Origin: Candidatus Thermokryptus mobilis
GTDB lineage: Bacteria > Bacteroidota > Ignavibacteria > Kryptoniales > Kryptoniaceae
Reading direction: 5' to 3'
Assembly: GCF_900070205.1 (NCBI RefSeq)
Contig: NZ_FAOO01000013.1
Coordinates: 1-64,000, forward strand
Length of the DNA: 64,000 nt
Shown: positions 16,943 through 24,174 of the stretch, one piece after another
Position numbering within the stretch: the first letter of the stretch is position 1
Layout: each line of letters opens with the position of its first letter
Notes under the pieces: generated by a model
What the model was told of the DNA's origin: nothing
The model's database searches: none
The model's input: the letters and a program-made list of their open reading frames with translations, nothing else
Program-made: the position numbers and the translations under genes

Positions 16943-17305
16943 TTAAGTGGTGGATTTTTTTATTTCACTTATTAACTTCTTCAGTTCAGAAATTCTAAAA
17001 AGTTTATTCCCGCACCTCACAATCCTCTCATCCTCAAAATCAATATCCTCGCTCAAAGCGTAAAACGGCGCTATATAAATCACCTTAGCGTTAGGCATAA
17101 CATCGCTTAAGAAGTGCTTTATACCACACTGATCCCGATTATAAATGTTTTCATCAACGATGACGACATCATACTTATTTTTCAAAAAACTTTCATTTGC
17201 CTCCTTCTTTGAACTTGCAACATAGACATCAAACCCTTCGCGAGCGAGGAATTTGCTCAATAAATTTCGCATTGATTCGTCTGCGTCAACTATTAAAACC
17301 TTCAT
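16943..17305 (-). CDS. Stand-alone receiver-domain protein (atypical CheY-like)
   Basis: 120 residues from the ATG at 17305. This start opens directly with the receiver strand MKVLIVDADE, while the longer frame adds an unrelated tail. The probable phosphoacceptor Asp is in DVVIVDENI, and the usual KPF is KLF (GNKLF). The Ser/Thr normally found after strand 4 appears replaced by Ala (VIYIAPF), so phosphorylation switching may be altered or lost. There is no output domain. It is the first gene of the cytochrome operon and probably acts through protein contacts or a distant kinase. The assignment to the fold is firm, the role is not. Confidence 0.75.
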   Translation of the reverse strand: MKVLIVDADESMRNLLSKFLAREGFDVYVASSKKEANESFLKNKYDVVIVDENIYNRDQCGIKHFLSDVMPNAKVIYIAPFYALSEDIDFEDERIVRCGNKLFRISELKKLISEIKKSTT

Positions 17306-17537
17306 CTTCTCTGAAGCTTTAATTATTCTGTAAGTAAATGCAACAATCATTGTGCCAGAATTTTAAACAAAAAATCACTAAATTTTAATCGGATTATCCC
17401 CCTTGAATTGCCCCTATAATGTGGCAAAAATGCACTTTGTTGGGAAAATGGGAAAAAATTAAAACATAAAAGCCGTTGTTTTTTTCAAGACGCCTTCTTA
17501 TCTTAAAGCAAGGAACGAAAATAAAAAACTTCAAACA
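17306..17537. promoter_or_regulatory. Divergent intergenic region between the cytochrome operon and the cNMP-binding gene
   Basis: 232 bp with promoters expected in both directions. A TATAAT occurs on the plus strand at 17415-17420, but no good -35 lies 16-18 bp upstream. On the minus strand there is no clear hexamer pair. An activator-dependent promoter would fit the weak -35, but no operator palindrome was found. Confidence 0.35.
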
Positions 17538-18089
17538 ATGGAACTCAAAGACATACTCTGGACTAATATCTTCAAGGGAAGGAGAAAAAAAGATGAGGCG
17601 GTTGAATCAATTCTACAGCAAGTCCCTGCGTTTTCCCACCTCAAACCCAAAGAGATTTCTCTGCTTGCCTCAATAGTTCACAGGCGTGAATACAAAAAAG
17701 GTGAATACATATTCTATCAAGGTGACCCTGGGCTGGGGATGTACATAATTCTTCAGGGAGAAGTACTTATTCAATACACAGACCCCGATGGAAATAAAAA
17801 AGACCTTGCAATTTTAAGGGATGGTGACTTCTTCGGTGAGATAGCCCTGATTGACGAATCACCACGCTCTGCATCAGCAATATGTAGAATTGATAGCGAG
17901 ATAATCGGTTTTTTCAGACCCGACCTCTTTGAAATAATTGAAAAACATCCTAAACTTGGAATTCAAATAGTATTAAAACTTGCTGAAATAATCGCAGAAA
18001 GATTAAGGCGAACGAACCAAGAAGTAACACAATTAAAAACCGAACTTGAAGCGTTAAAATTAGCCCTTGAACAAACAAACCAAAAGTGA
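17538..18089 (+). CDS. Cyclic nucleotide-binding domain protein without DNA-binding domain
   Basis: 183 residues. A Crp-like cNMP-binding beta-roll spans about residues 30-150 (FSHLKPKEIS, GDYIF-like GEYIFYQGD, DGDFFGEIALIDESPRSAS). FGEIAL plus PRSAS is the phosphate-binding cassette. It ends in a helix (TNQEVTQLKTELEAL) that is probably a coiled coil for dimerisation. There is no helix-turn-helix, so it cannot be a classical Crp/Fnr regulator. It is divergent from the cytochrome operon and precedes a UspA gene by 8 bp. Confidence 0.85.
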   Translation: MELKDILWTNIFKGRRKKDEAVESILQQVPAFSHLKPKEISLLASIVHRREYKKGEYIFYQGDPGLGMYIILQGEVLIQYTDPDGNKKDLAILRDGDFFGEIALIDESPRSASAICRIDSEIIGFFRPDLFEIIEKHPKLGIQIVLKLAEIIAERLRRTNQEVTQLKTELEALKLALEQTNQK

Positions 18090-18097
18090 GATAAGCC

Positions 18098-18547
18098 GTG
18101 AAGGAAATTAAGAAAATTTTAGTTCCCCTTGATTTCTCAGATTACTCTTTTCAAGCGCTTGAATATGCAAAAGCAATAGCTGAAAAATTTAATGCGGAAA
18201 TAATCCTTCTAAATGTGGTTGAACCAGTCATGTTCATCGCTGACCTCACAATGGGGCAAATCAACATACCATCAATTGAAAGTGAGATGCTTCAGAGATC
18301 CGAAGAAAAGATGAAAGAGACCATTGACACTTTGAAAAATAATTTCAAAGTAAATGGCATCGTTAAACTTGGTAAACCTGACAAAGAGATAATTGACCTT
18401 GCAAATTCTCAAAGGGTTGATTTAATAGTCATTGGAACTCACGGACATAGCAAAGTTGAACACCTACTATTTGGAAGCACCGCTGAAAAAGTGATTCGCA
18501 GATCAAATTGTTCTGTTTTGATAATCAAACCAGTTTCGCAAAGTTAA
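18098..18547 (+). CDS. Universal stress protein (UspA family), ATP-binding type
   Basis: 149 residues from a GTG start. Strand 1 (KKILVPLDFSDYS) and the C-terminal ATP-binding motif G-2x-G-9x-G-S (GTHGHSKVEHLLFGST) are present, so it is of the ATP-binding subclass. It is probably co-transcribed with the cNMP-binding gene. Its stop codon interlocks with that of convergent tpiA. A general stress or starvation role is inferred from the family. Confidence 0.92.
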   Translation: MKEIKKILVPLDFSDYSFQALEYAKAIAEKFNAEIILLNVVEPVMFIADLTMGQINIPSIESEMLQRSEEKMKETIDTLKNNFKVNGIVKLGKPDKEIIDLANSQRVDLIVIGTHGHSKVEHLLFGSTAEKVIRRSNCSVLIIKPVSQS

Positions 18548-19326
18548 TCCTTTTTTTCAAGGTAAGCCATTTCCCCGGCCTTGACAATTTTAAGGAAAGA
18601 ATCAATCTTTAAACTCGCGCCTCCAACAAGAGCTCCGTCAACATCTGGCTGTGAAAGAAGTGAATAAGCATTCTCCGCTGTGACACTCCCGCCATACTGA
18701 ATTGTCAACTTATCAGCTAAATCAGAATCAAACAAACCAGACACAACTTCCCTTATGAATTTATGCGCCTCTTGTGCCTGTTCAGGGGTTGCGTTTCTAC
18801 CTGTTCCTATAGCCCAAACCGGCTCATAAGCTATAACGACACTTTTCACTTCATCAGCACTTAAACCTGAAAGCGTCCCCTTAACCTGCCTTTCAATAAC
18901 CTCAAATGTTTTCCCCCGTTCCCTTTCTTCAAGCGTCTCCCCAATACATATTATCGGTTTGAGTCCAAATTCAAGCGCCTTCTTCACTTTTTTATTTACA
19001 ATTTCATCCGTCTCGTAAAAATATCTCCTTCTTTCTGAATGACCAAGTATGACATATTCACATCTGACCGATCTTAACATCTTTGGAGACACCTCACCAG
19101 TATAAGCACCTTCAACCTCGTAAAACATATTTTGTGCCCCAAGCTTTATGCTTGTCTCTTTAAGCAATTCAGATACCACATAAAGAGATGTAAACGGAGG
19201 GCAAACAACAACTTCAACCGATAAATTTTGACCGATGAGATTATTTTTTAACGGCAGAATGAAATCAAATGTCTCTTTTATGTCCTTGTTCATCTTCCAA
19301 TTCCCGGCAATGATCATCCTTCTCAT
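18544..19326 (-). CDS. tpiA: Triosephosphate isomerase
   Basis: Interconverts dihydroxyacetone phosphate and glyceraldehyde 3-phosphate in glycolysis and gluconeogenesis. 260 residues, normal length. Catalytic Lys is in GNWKMN, His in ILGHSERR and Glu in AYEPVWAIGTG. The phosphate-gripping IQYGGSV and GALVGGASL segments are at the C-terminal end. It lies downstream of nrdJ on the same strand, after an intrinsic terminator, and converges on uspA. Confidence 0.97.
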   Translation of the reverse strand: MRRMIIAGNWKMNKDIKETFDFILPLKNNLIGQNLSVEVVVCPPFTSLYVVSELLKETSIKLGAQNMFYEVEGAYTGEVSPKMLRSVRCEYVILGHSERRRYFYETDEIVNKKVKKALEFGLKPIICIGETLEERERGKTFEVIERQVKGTLSGLSADEVKSVVIAYEPVWAIGTGRNATPEQAQEAHKFIREVVSGLFDSDLADKLTIQYGGSVTAENAYSLLSQPDVDGALVGGASLKIDSFLKIVKAGEMAYLEKKD

Positions 19327-19350
19327 TTTTCAGGTTATTTTTGTTTTAAC

Positions 19351-19378
19351 AAAAAAGGGCATCCATAAAGGATGCCCT
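19351..19378 (-). terminator. Rho-independent terminator after nrdJ
   Basis: A perfect 9-bp stem, AGGGCATCC (19356-19364) with GGATGCCCT (19370-19378), and a 5-base loop. On the minus strand it is followed by a run of six T (19356-19351). It lies 8 bp past the nrdJ stop. Confidence 0.9.
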
Positions 19379-19385
19379 ATAAATA

Positions 19386-22139
19386 TTACGAGCAACCACT
19401 CGTTGAACCACAGTTTGGACAGACATAACATGAACCCGACCTTTGCATAATCGTCCCACAACTCGGACATGGTGGGGCATCGGATTGCGACTCAAACACT
19501 TGTTTCTCATACTTTTCAAGTGCTTCACTCCTTGGAGCAACTCCCCTCTCCACTAAATATGTTCCATTTAAAATATCAGTATAGTCAAGGTTGCTTGGCT
19601 GTTCCTCAGGCTTCAGAAATTTCTTCCCAAGCCATCTGAAAATGTAATCAATGATTGACTTAGCTATCGGTATATCGGGATTATTCGTATAACCGCTTGG
19701 TTCAAACCTCATATGGCTAAATTTATCAACGAGAACTTTCAATGGGACGCCGTATTGAAGTGCCAGCGAAATTGCAGTTGCGAACGCATCCATCAAACCA
19801 CTCAAAGTTGAACCTTCTTTACTCATCGTTATGAAAATCTCCCCAGGCGTTCCATCTGGGTACATCCCAACCGTTATATAACCTTCATGACCAGCAACGC
19901 TAAATTTGTGTGTGATTGAATTTCTTTCATCAGGAAGGCGACGACGAATCGGTCTATACTCAATCTTCTTCTCCTCTTTTTTATCCTCCAAACTTGTTGA
20001 GAGAGGTTGCGTTCCTTTGCTACCATCTCTATAAATGGCGATTGCCTTTAAACCCATCTTCCAAGCGTCTATAAATAACTGTATGACATCATCTACGCTT
20101 ACATCATTTGGCATATTAACTGTTTTTGAAATTGCGCCGGAGATAAATGGTTGAACAGCAGCCATCATCTTAACATGACCCATATAATGAATAAATCTTT
20201 TACCCTTGGCTGGCTTAAAAGCACAATCAAAAACAGGCAAATGCTCCTCTTTCAAATGCGGAGCTCCCTCTATTGTATCGTTTTTGTCAATGTAATCAAC
20301 TATATCCTTTATCTGTTTCTCGTTATAACCAAGCTTCTTCAAAGCAAGCGGGACAGTGTTATTGACTATCTTCAAAAAACCACCCCCTACAAGCTTCTTA
20401 TACTTTACAAGAGCGATGTCAGGTTCAATCCCAGTAGTATCACAATCCATCATAAAACCAATTGTCCCAGTAGGAGCTAAAACCGTGACCTGTGCATTTC
20501 TATAACCATACTTTTGTCCAAGTTCATAGGCCTCCTTCCATACCTTTTTCGCTGAATCAAAGAGTTCATCCGGGATTAAATTTTTATCAATTTTATCAAC
20601 ATAAGACATATGTTTCCTTATCACTCCAAGCATTGGTTCCCTGTTAAGCTCAAATCCTTTAAATGGTCCCATCTCCTTCGCTATCAAAGCCGATTGTCTA
20701 TACGCTTCACCTGTCATTATCGCAGTTATAGCTCCTGCATATGCCCGCGCTTCATCACTATCATAAGGCAAACCAAGAGACATAAGCAATGCACCAAGAT
20801 TCGCATATCCCAAACCAAGCGGTCTATAATCCCGGCTGTTTTTTTCAATTGCCTTCGTCGGATAACTCGCATTATCCACGATTATCTCCTGAGCAGTTAT
20901 TAAAATATCAACAGCCTGACGGAATGCAACGATGTCAAAACTTCCATCCTCTTTCCTGAATTTCATCAAGTTCAATGAAGCAAGATTACAAGCGCTATCA
21001 TCAAGAAACATAAATTCAGAACAAGGATTACTTGCATTTATCCTTCCGGTGTTTGGACAGGTATGCCAGTTGTTTATGGTTGTGTCAAATTGCATCCCCG
21101 GGTCACCGCAAATCCAAGCCGCCTCTGCTATCATCCTCATGATATCCCTTGCCCTATATGTATCGCATATCTCACCGGTGGTCACATATCTTGTATGCCA
21201 TTGTTTATCCTCAAGAACTGCTCTCATAAAATCATCTGTCACCCTCACTGAATGATTTGCGTTCTGGAATTGAACCGAGTCATAAGCTCCACCTGGGACA
21301 TTAAACCCTGGATCATAACCTGCCTTTATTAAAATATGCGCCTTTTTCTCTTCTTCAGCTTTTGACTTTATGAAATCAATTATATCTGGGTGATCAACAT
21401 TTAAAATAACCATCTTTGCAGCTCTTCTCGTCTTGCCACCGCTTTTTATTACACCAGCAAAAGCATCAAACCCCCTCATAAACGAAACCGGACCACTTGC
21501 AATCCCTCCACCAGAGAGTTTTTCTTTAGAAGAACGAAGAGTTGAAAAATTAGTCCCAGTCCCAGAACCATACTTAAACAACATCCCCTCCGTCTTCGCA
21601 AGCTCAAGAATTGATTCCATGGTGTCCTGAACCGAGTTTATAAAACAGGCAGATGCTTGCGGTTTTTCTTCAACACCAACATTGAACCAAACTGGTGAAT
21701 TAAAAGAAGCATATTGATTAACCAATAGATAAACAAGCTCGTTGTAAAAAATATCCGTAGATTCATCATCCGCAAAATATCCATCCTTCACCCCCCAATT
21801 CGTTATCGTCCTTGCGACTCTTTCTATCAATTGTTTTACGCTATATTCCCTCTCTGGAGTCCCAACCTGACCGTGAAAATACTTTGATACAACTATATTC
21901 GTAGCAAGCATTGACCAAAAAGCGGGAACTTCAACCCCTTTTTGTTCAAAAACAACCTCTCCCTTCTCGTTCGTTATAACCGCATCTCTTTTTTCCCATT
22001 GAATCTCATCAAACGGATGAACACCCTCCTTCGTGAAGAACCTCTTGAATTTAAGCCCCCTTTTTAAAGATTTATCAACAGACAAAACATTATCACTCGG
22101 GGTTTCTTCACCCACTGTTTTTTTCTTAACATACTCCAT
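19386..22139 (-). CDS. nrdJ: Vitamin B12-dependent (class II) ribonucleoside-diphosphate reductase
   Basis: Makes deoxyribonucleotides with adenosylcobalamin as radical source, independent of oxygen. 917 residues, usual for the long class II form. Recognised by GSGTGTNFSTLR, the active-site NPCSE box with SACNLASLNL, and APTGTIGFMMDCDTTG. The C-terminus is a Cys-rich zinc-ribbon-like tail (CPSCGTIMQ...CYVCPNCG) typical of NrdJ redox tails. AAGGAGGAT lies close upstream of the ATG. A sigma70-type promoter is at 22200-22228. No class I or III reductase is in the window, and no cobalamin riboswitch was seen in its short leader. Confidence 0.96.
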   Translation of the reverse strand: MEYVKKKTVGEETPSDNVLSVDKSLKRGLKFKRFFTKEGVHPFDEIQWEKRDAVITNEKGEVVFEQKGVEVPAFWSMLATNIVVSKYFHGQVGTPEREYSVKQLIERVARTITNWGVKDGYFADDESTDIFYNELVYLLVNQYASFNSPVWFNVGVEEKPQASACFINSVQDTMESILELAKTEGMLFKYGSGTGTNFSTLRSSKEKLSGGGIASGPVSFMRGFDAFAGVIKSGGKTRRAAKMVILNVDHPDIIDFIKSKAEEEKKAHILIKAGYDPGFNVPGGAYDSVQFQNANHSVRVTDDFMRAVLEDKQWHTRYVTTGEICDTYRARDIMRMIAEAAWICGDPGMQFDTTINNWHTCPNTGRINASNPCSEFMFLDDSACNLASLNLMKFRKEDGSFDIVAFRQAVDILITAQEIIVDNASYPTKAIEKNSRDYRPLGLGYANLGALLMSLGLPYDSDEARAYAGAITAIMTGEAYRQSALIAKEMGPFKGFELNREPMLGVIRKHMSYVDKIDKNLIPDELFDSAKKVWKEAYELGQKYGYRNAQVTVLAPTGTIGFMMDCDTTGIEPDIALVKYKKLVGGGFLKIVNNTVPLALKKLGYNEKQIKDIVDYIDKNDTIEGAPHLKEEHLPVFDCAFKPAKGKRFIHYMGHVKMMAAVQPFISGAISKTVNMPNDVSVDDVIQLFIDAWKMGLKAIAIYRDGSKGTQPLSTSLEDKKEEKKIEYRPIRRRLPDERNSITHKFSVAGHEGYITVGMYPDGTPGEIFITMSKEGSTLSGLMDAFATAISLALQYGVPLKVLVDKFSHMRFEPSGYTNNPDIPIAKSIIDYIFRWLGKKFLKPEEQPSNLDYTDILNGTYLVERGVAPRSEALEKYEKQVFESQSDAPPCPSCGTIMQRSGSCYVCPNCGSTSGCS

Positions 22140-22199
22140 AAATCCTCCTTGATTTATTTAACTTTAATTTTTTAGGCGTGTTTCATCACGACTTACACA

Positions 22200-22228
22200 A
22201 ATATAAAAATTTAAAAAACAAATGTCAA
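22200..22228 (-). promoter_or_regulatory. Sigma70-type promoter of nrdJ
   Basis: On the minus strand there is TTGACA (22228-22223), an exact 17-bp spacer, and TATATT (22205-22200), about 60 bp before the nrdJ start. The match to the housekeeping consensus is close. Confidence 0.75.
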
Positions 22229-22262
22229 TAGCAAGAAAGATCAACGACTTGACGACAAATTC

Positions 22263-22849
22263 TCAACTGATCCCATCGGCAACGTAAAGGACACTTTGTT
22301 TAAATTTCCCCTTTCCAAACTTAACTATCATTCCTCAAATGTCAACAATATCTCTAAAAACATTTAAAATCTCACTCCGCTTTACCCCAACATTTATAGC
22401 ACCCTTTAAATGCGAATGTAACTGTCCCCCCAACCAAGCGTCGTTAAAATTGCCACATTTAAAACCTCCCTCTCTTTTAAACTTAACACATCCCTACTTA
22501 AAACTTTCCTATATCCTTCCATTATCATCCACTGAGCAAGATCAGGATGAAGCAAGTTCATATTTTGAACTAACATCTCAAAATTTTCTCCATAAACTTT
22601 ACGACACGTTTCAACACCGCTAACATAAAATTTTTCAACATCATATTTTCTCGGTTTAACATCACTTTGCCCAGCGATATCCCTTAAAACTCTCTATCAC
22701 CGCCGGAAAAACCAACAAAAAGATAACATTGTAAAATTGACCCCCTCAATCCTACGTAGCTTAACGCCTTTCCTTAGCGTCTTTTTAATTCCAACCTTTA
22801 AACTCTCAATATCCCCGATTGAAACAAGCATATATACATCCCTTGACAT
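22263..22849 (-). pseudogene. Decayed carboxymuconolactone decarboxylase (AhpD-like) family gene
   Basis: No intact frame exists, but reading the minus strand across frames gives a coherent protein. First comes GDIESLKVGIKKTLRKGV. Then, in another frame, LRDIAGQSDVKPRKYDV, with ETCRKVYGENFE, LHPDLAQWMIMEGY and LSLKEREVLNVAILTTLGW. After a further shift, QLHSHLKGAINVGVKRSEIL. One shift falls in a six-G run (near 22420-22435) where a seventh G would restore the frame; another falls near 22690-22730. A TGA at 22335-22337 interrupts the end, and the frame then stays open to 22263. Family assignment rests on the LKEREVLNVAIL and HLKGAINVG segments. Antisense ORFs here are shadows. Confidence 0.7.
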
Positions 22850-22903
22850 TTTAAGAGAAAAACGTTAGTTTATTTCAGGTATAAAACAAAGCAGAACCAT
22901 CCC

Positions 22904-23095
22904 ATGGCGGTAAAACAATCTATCCAGGAAGAAAACAAGGGAATAAATCTCCCGGATGATATTTGCAAGGAAATTGAAAATTTAATAAGAACGGCGGGAT
23001 TAACCCCAGAAGAGAAAATTAAACTTTGGCTTGATGTCTCTGAGTTTATATCAAAGTGGATTGAGACAAACATTGAACATCACGAGGGGGGATAA
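22904..23095 (+). CDS. Small hypothetical protein, 63 residues
   Basis: An acidic, helical small protein with a phrase LTPEEKIKLWLDVSEFISKW that looks like a genuine amphipathic helix. It has no recognised family. There is no clear ribosome-binding site before the ATG. It is followed by a hairpin terminator and lies between the decayed CMD gene and fbp. It may be real because codon use looks like its neighbours, but comparison with other genomes is needed to support it. Confidence 0.45.
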   Translation: MAVKQSIQEENKGINLPDDICKEIENLIRTAGLTPEEKIKLWLDVSEFISKWIETNIEHHEGG

Positions 23096-23107
23096 TTAAG
23101 AAAAGTT

Positions 23108-23126
23108 GGGGCTCTAAAAGAGCCCC
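23108..23126. terminator. Hairpin terminator between the small ORF and fbp
   Basis: An 8-bp perfect stem, GGGGCTCT (23108-23115) and AGAGCCCC (23119-23126), with a 3-base loop. T-rich sequence follows on both strands (ATTTGTT on plus, CAACTTTTC on minus). The two genes converge here, so it may work in both directions. Confidence 0.75.
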
Positions 23127-23136
23127 ATTTGTTGAC

Positions 23137-24144
23137 TTAATCTTCGGCTTTACCTTGGATAAATTTTTCAGCCAGTTTTACATCTTCCTCACTTCCGATG
23201 AAAAGTGGCGTTCGCTGATGTAAGCTTGTCGGCTCAATGTCAAGTATGTTTCTGAAACCATCACTTGCCCTTCCACCAGCCTTTTCAACAACATAAGCAA
23301 GGGGTGCGGCTTCATAAAGCAAGCGCAACTTACCCTCTGGATTTTTCTTATCACCAGGATACATAAAAATACCCCCGTATAAAAGCGTCCTATGGAAATC
23401 AGCAACAAGCGTCCCAACATATCTCAACTTATAGGGTCGTCCCGTCGCCTTGTCCTCCGCCTTGAGATAATTTATAAACCTTTTCATATTCTCATCCCAT
23501 CTCTCATAATATCCTTCATTTACACTGTAAATATCACCTTTCTTCGGTATGCGAATGTTTTCATGCGAAAGCAAAAACTCCCCAATACTTGGATCAAGCG
23601 TAAACCCATGAACCCCATTTCCAGTTGTGTAAACGAAAATCGTGCTTGAACCATAAACGATATAGCCAGCAGCTACGAGATTTCGTCCCGGCTGAAGGAT
23701 ATCCCTTTCAGTTCCCTTTCCAGAAGTTGTCACCCTTCGGAAGATTCCAAAAATTGAACCAATTGAAACATTCACATCAATGTTTGAACTCCCATCAAGA
23801 GGGTCAAACACAAGAACATATTTCCCCTTGGCAAGTTCATCTGGGATTTCAATCAAACCTTTACTTTCCTCGCTTGCCATGACACAAAGATGTCCACCTT
23901 TTTGCATCACATTGATGAAAATTTCATTTGCGAACTCATCAAGTTTCTGAACAACATCGCCAGAGATGTTAACTTTTCCAGTTGAGCCGATGATATCAAC
24001 CAGACCTGCTTTTGAGACCTCACGCCAGACAATTTTAGATGCAAGGGCAAGGTCTGTCAAGAGTTTTGAGAATTCCCCCGTTGCCCCAGGGATTTCATGT
24101 TCCCTTTCAATGATGAAACGCTCAATTGTTATTATCCTCTGCAT
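23137..24144 (-). CDS. fbp: Fructose-1,6-bisphosphatase, class I
   Basis: Gluconeogenic hydrolysis of fructose 1,6-bisphosphate. 335 residues, normal for class I. Metal-binding signature FDPLDGSSNIDVN is present, with ASEES (acidic residues) earlier and GKLRLLYEAAPLAYVVEKAGG near the C-terminus for sugar-phosphate binding and structure. It lies 30 bp after the ABC exporter genes on the same strand, so read-through is possible. Confidence 0.97.
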   Translation of the reverse strand: MQRIITIERFIIEREHEIPGATGEFSKLLTDLALASKIVWREVSKAGLVDIIGSTGKVNISGDVVQKLDEFANEIFINVMQKGGHLCVMASEESKGLIEIPDELAKGKYVLVFDPLDGSSNIDVNVSIGSIFGIFRRVTTSGKGTERDILQPGRNLVAAGYIVYGSSTIFVYTTGNGVHGFTLDPSIGEFLLSHENIRIPKKGDIYSVNEGYYERWDENMKRFINYLKAEDKATGRPYKLRYVGTLVADFHRTLLYGGIFMYPGDKKNPEGKLRLLYEAAPLAYVVEKAGGRASDGFRNILDIEPTSLHQRTPLFIGSEEDVKLAEKFIQGKAED

Positions 24145-24174
24145 AGTTCAACCCTCCTTAATTTGTTTAATTTT

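Noticed and set aside
17415-17420. TATAAT on the plus strand as promoter of the cNMP-binding gene
   Set aside because: No -35 at 16-18 bp upstream, so it is recorded only within the intergenic entry.
22140-22200. Cobalamin riboswitch before nrdJ
   Set aside because: The leader between the promoter and the start is only about 50-60 bases with no B12-box-like sequence.
22339-22623. 94-codon plus-strand frame
   Set aside because: It is antisense to the decayed carboxymuconolactone decarboxylase-family gene, and the protein-like signal is on the minus strand.
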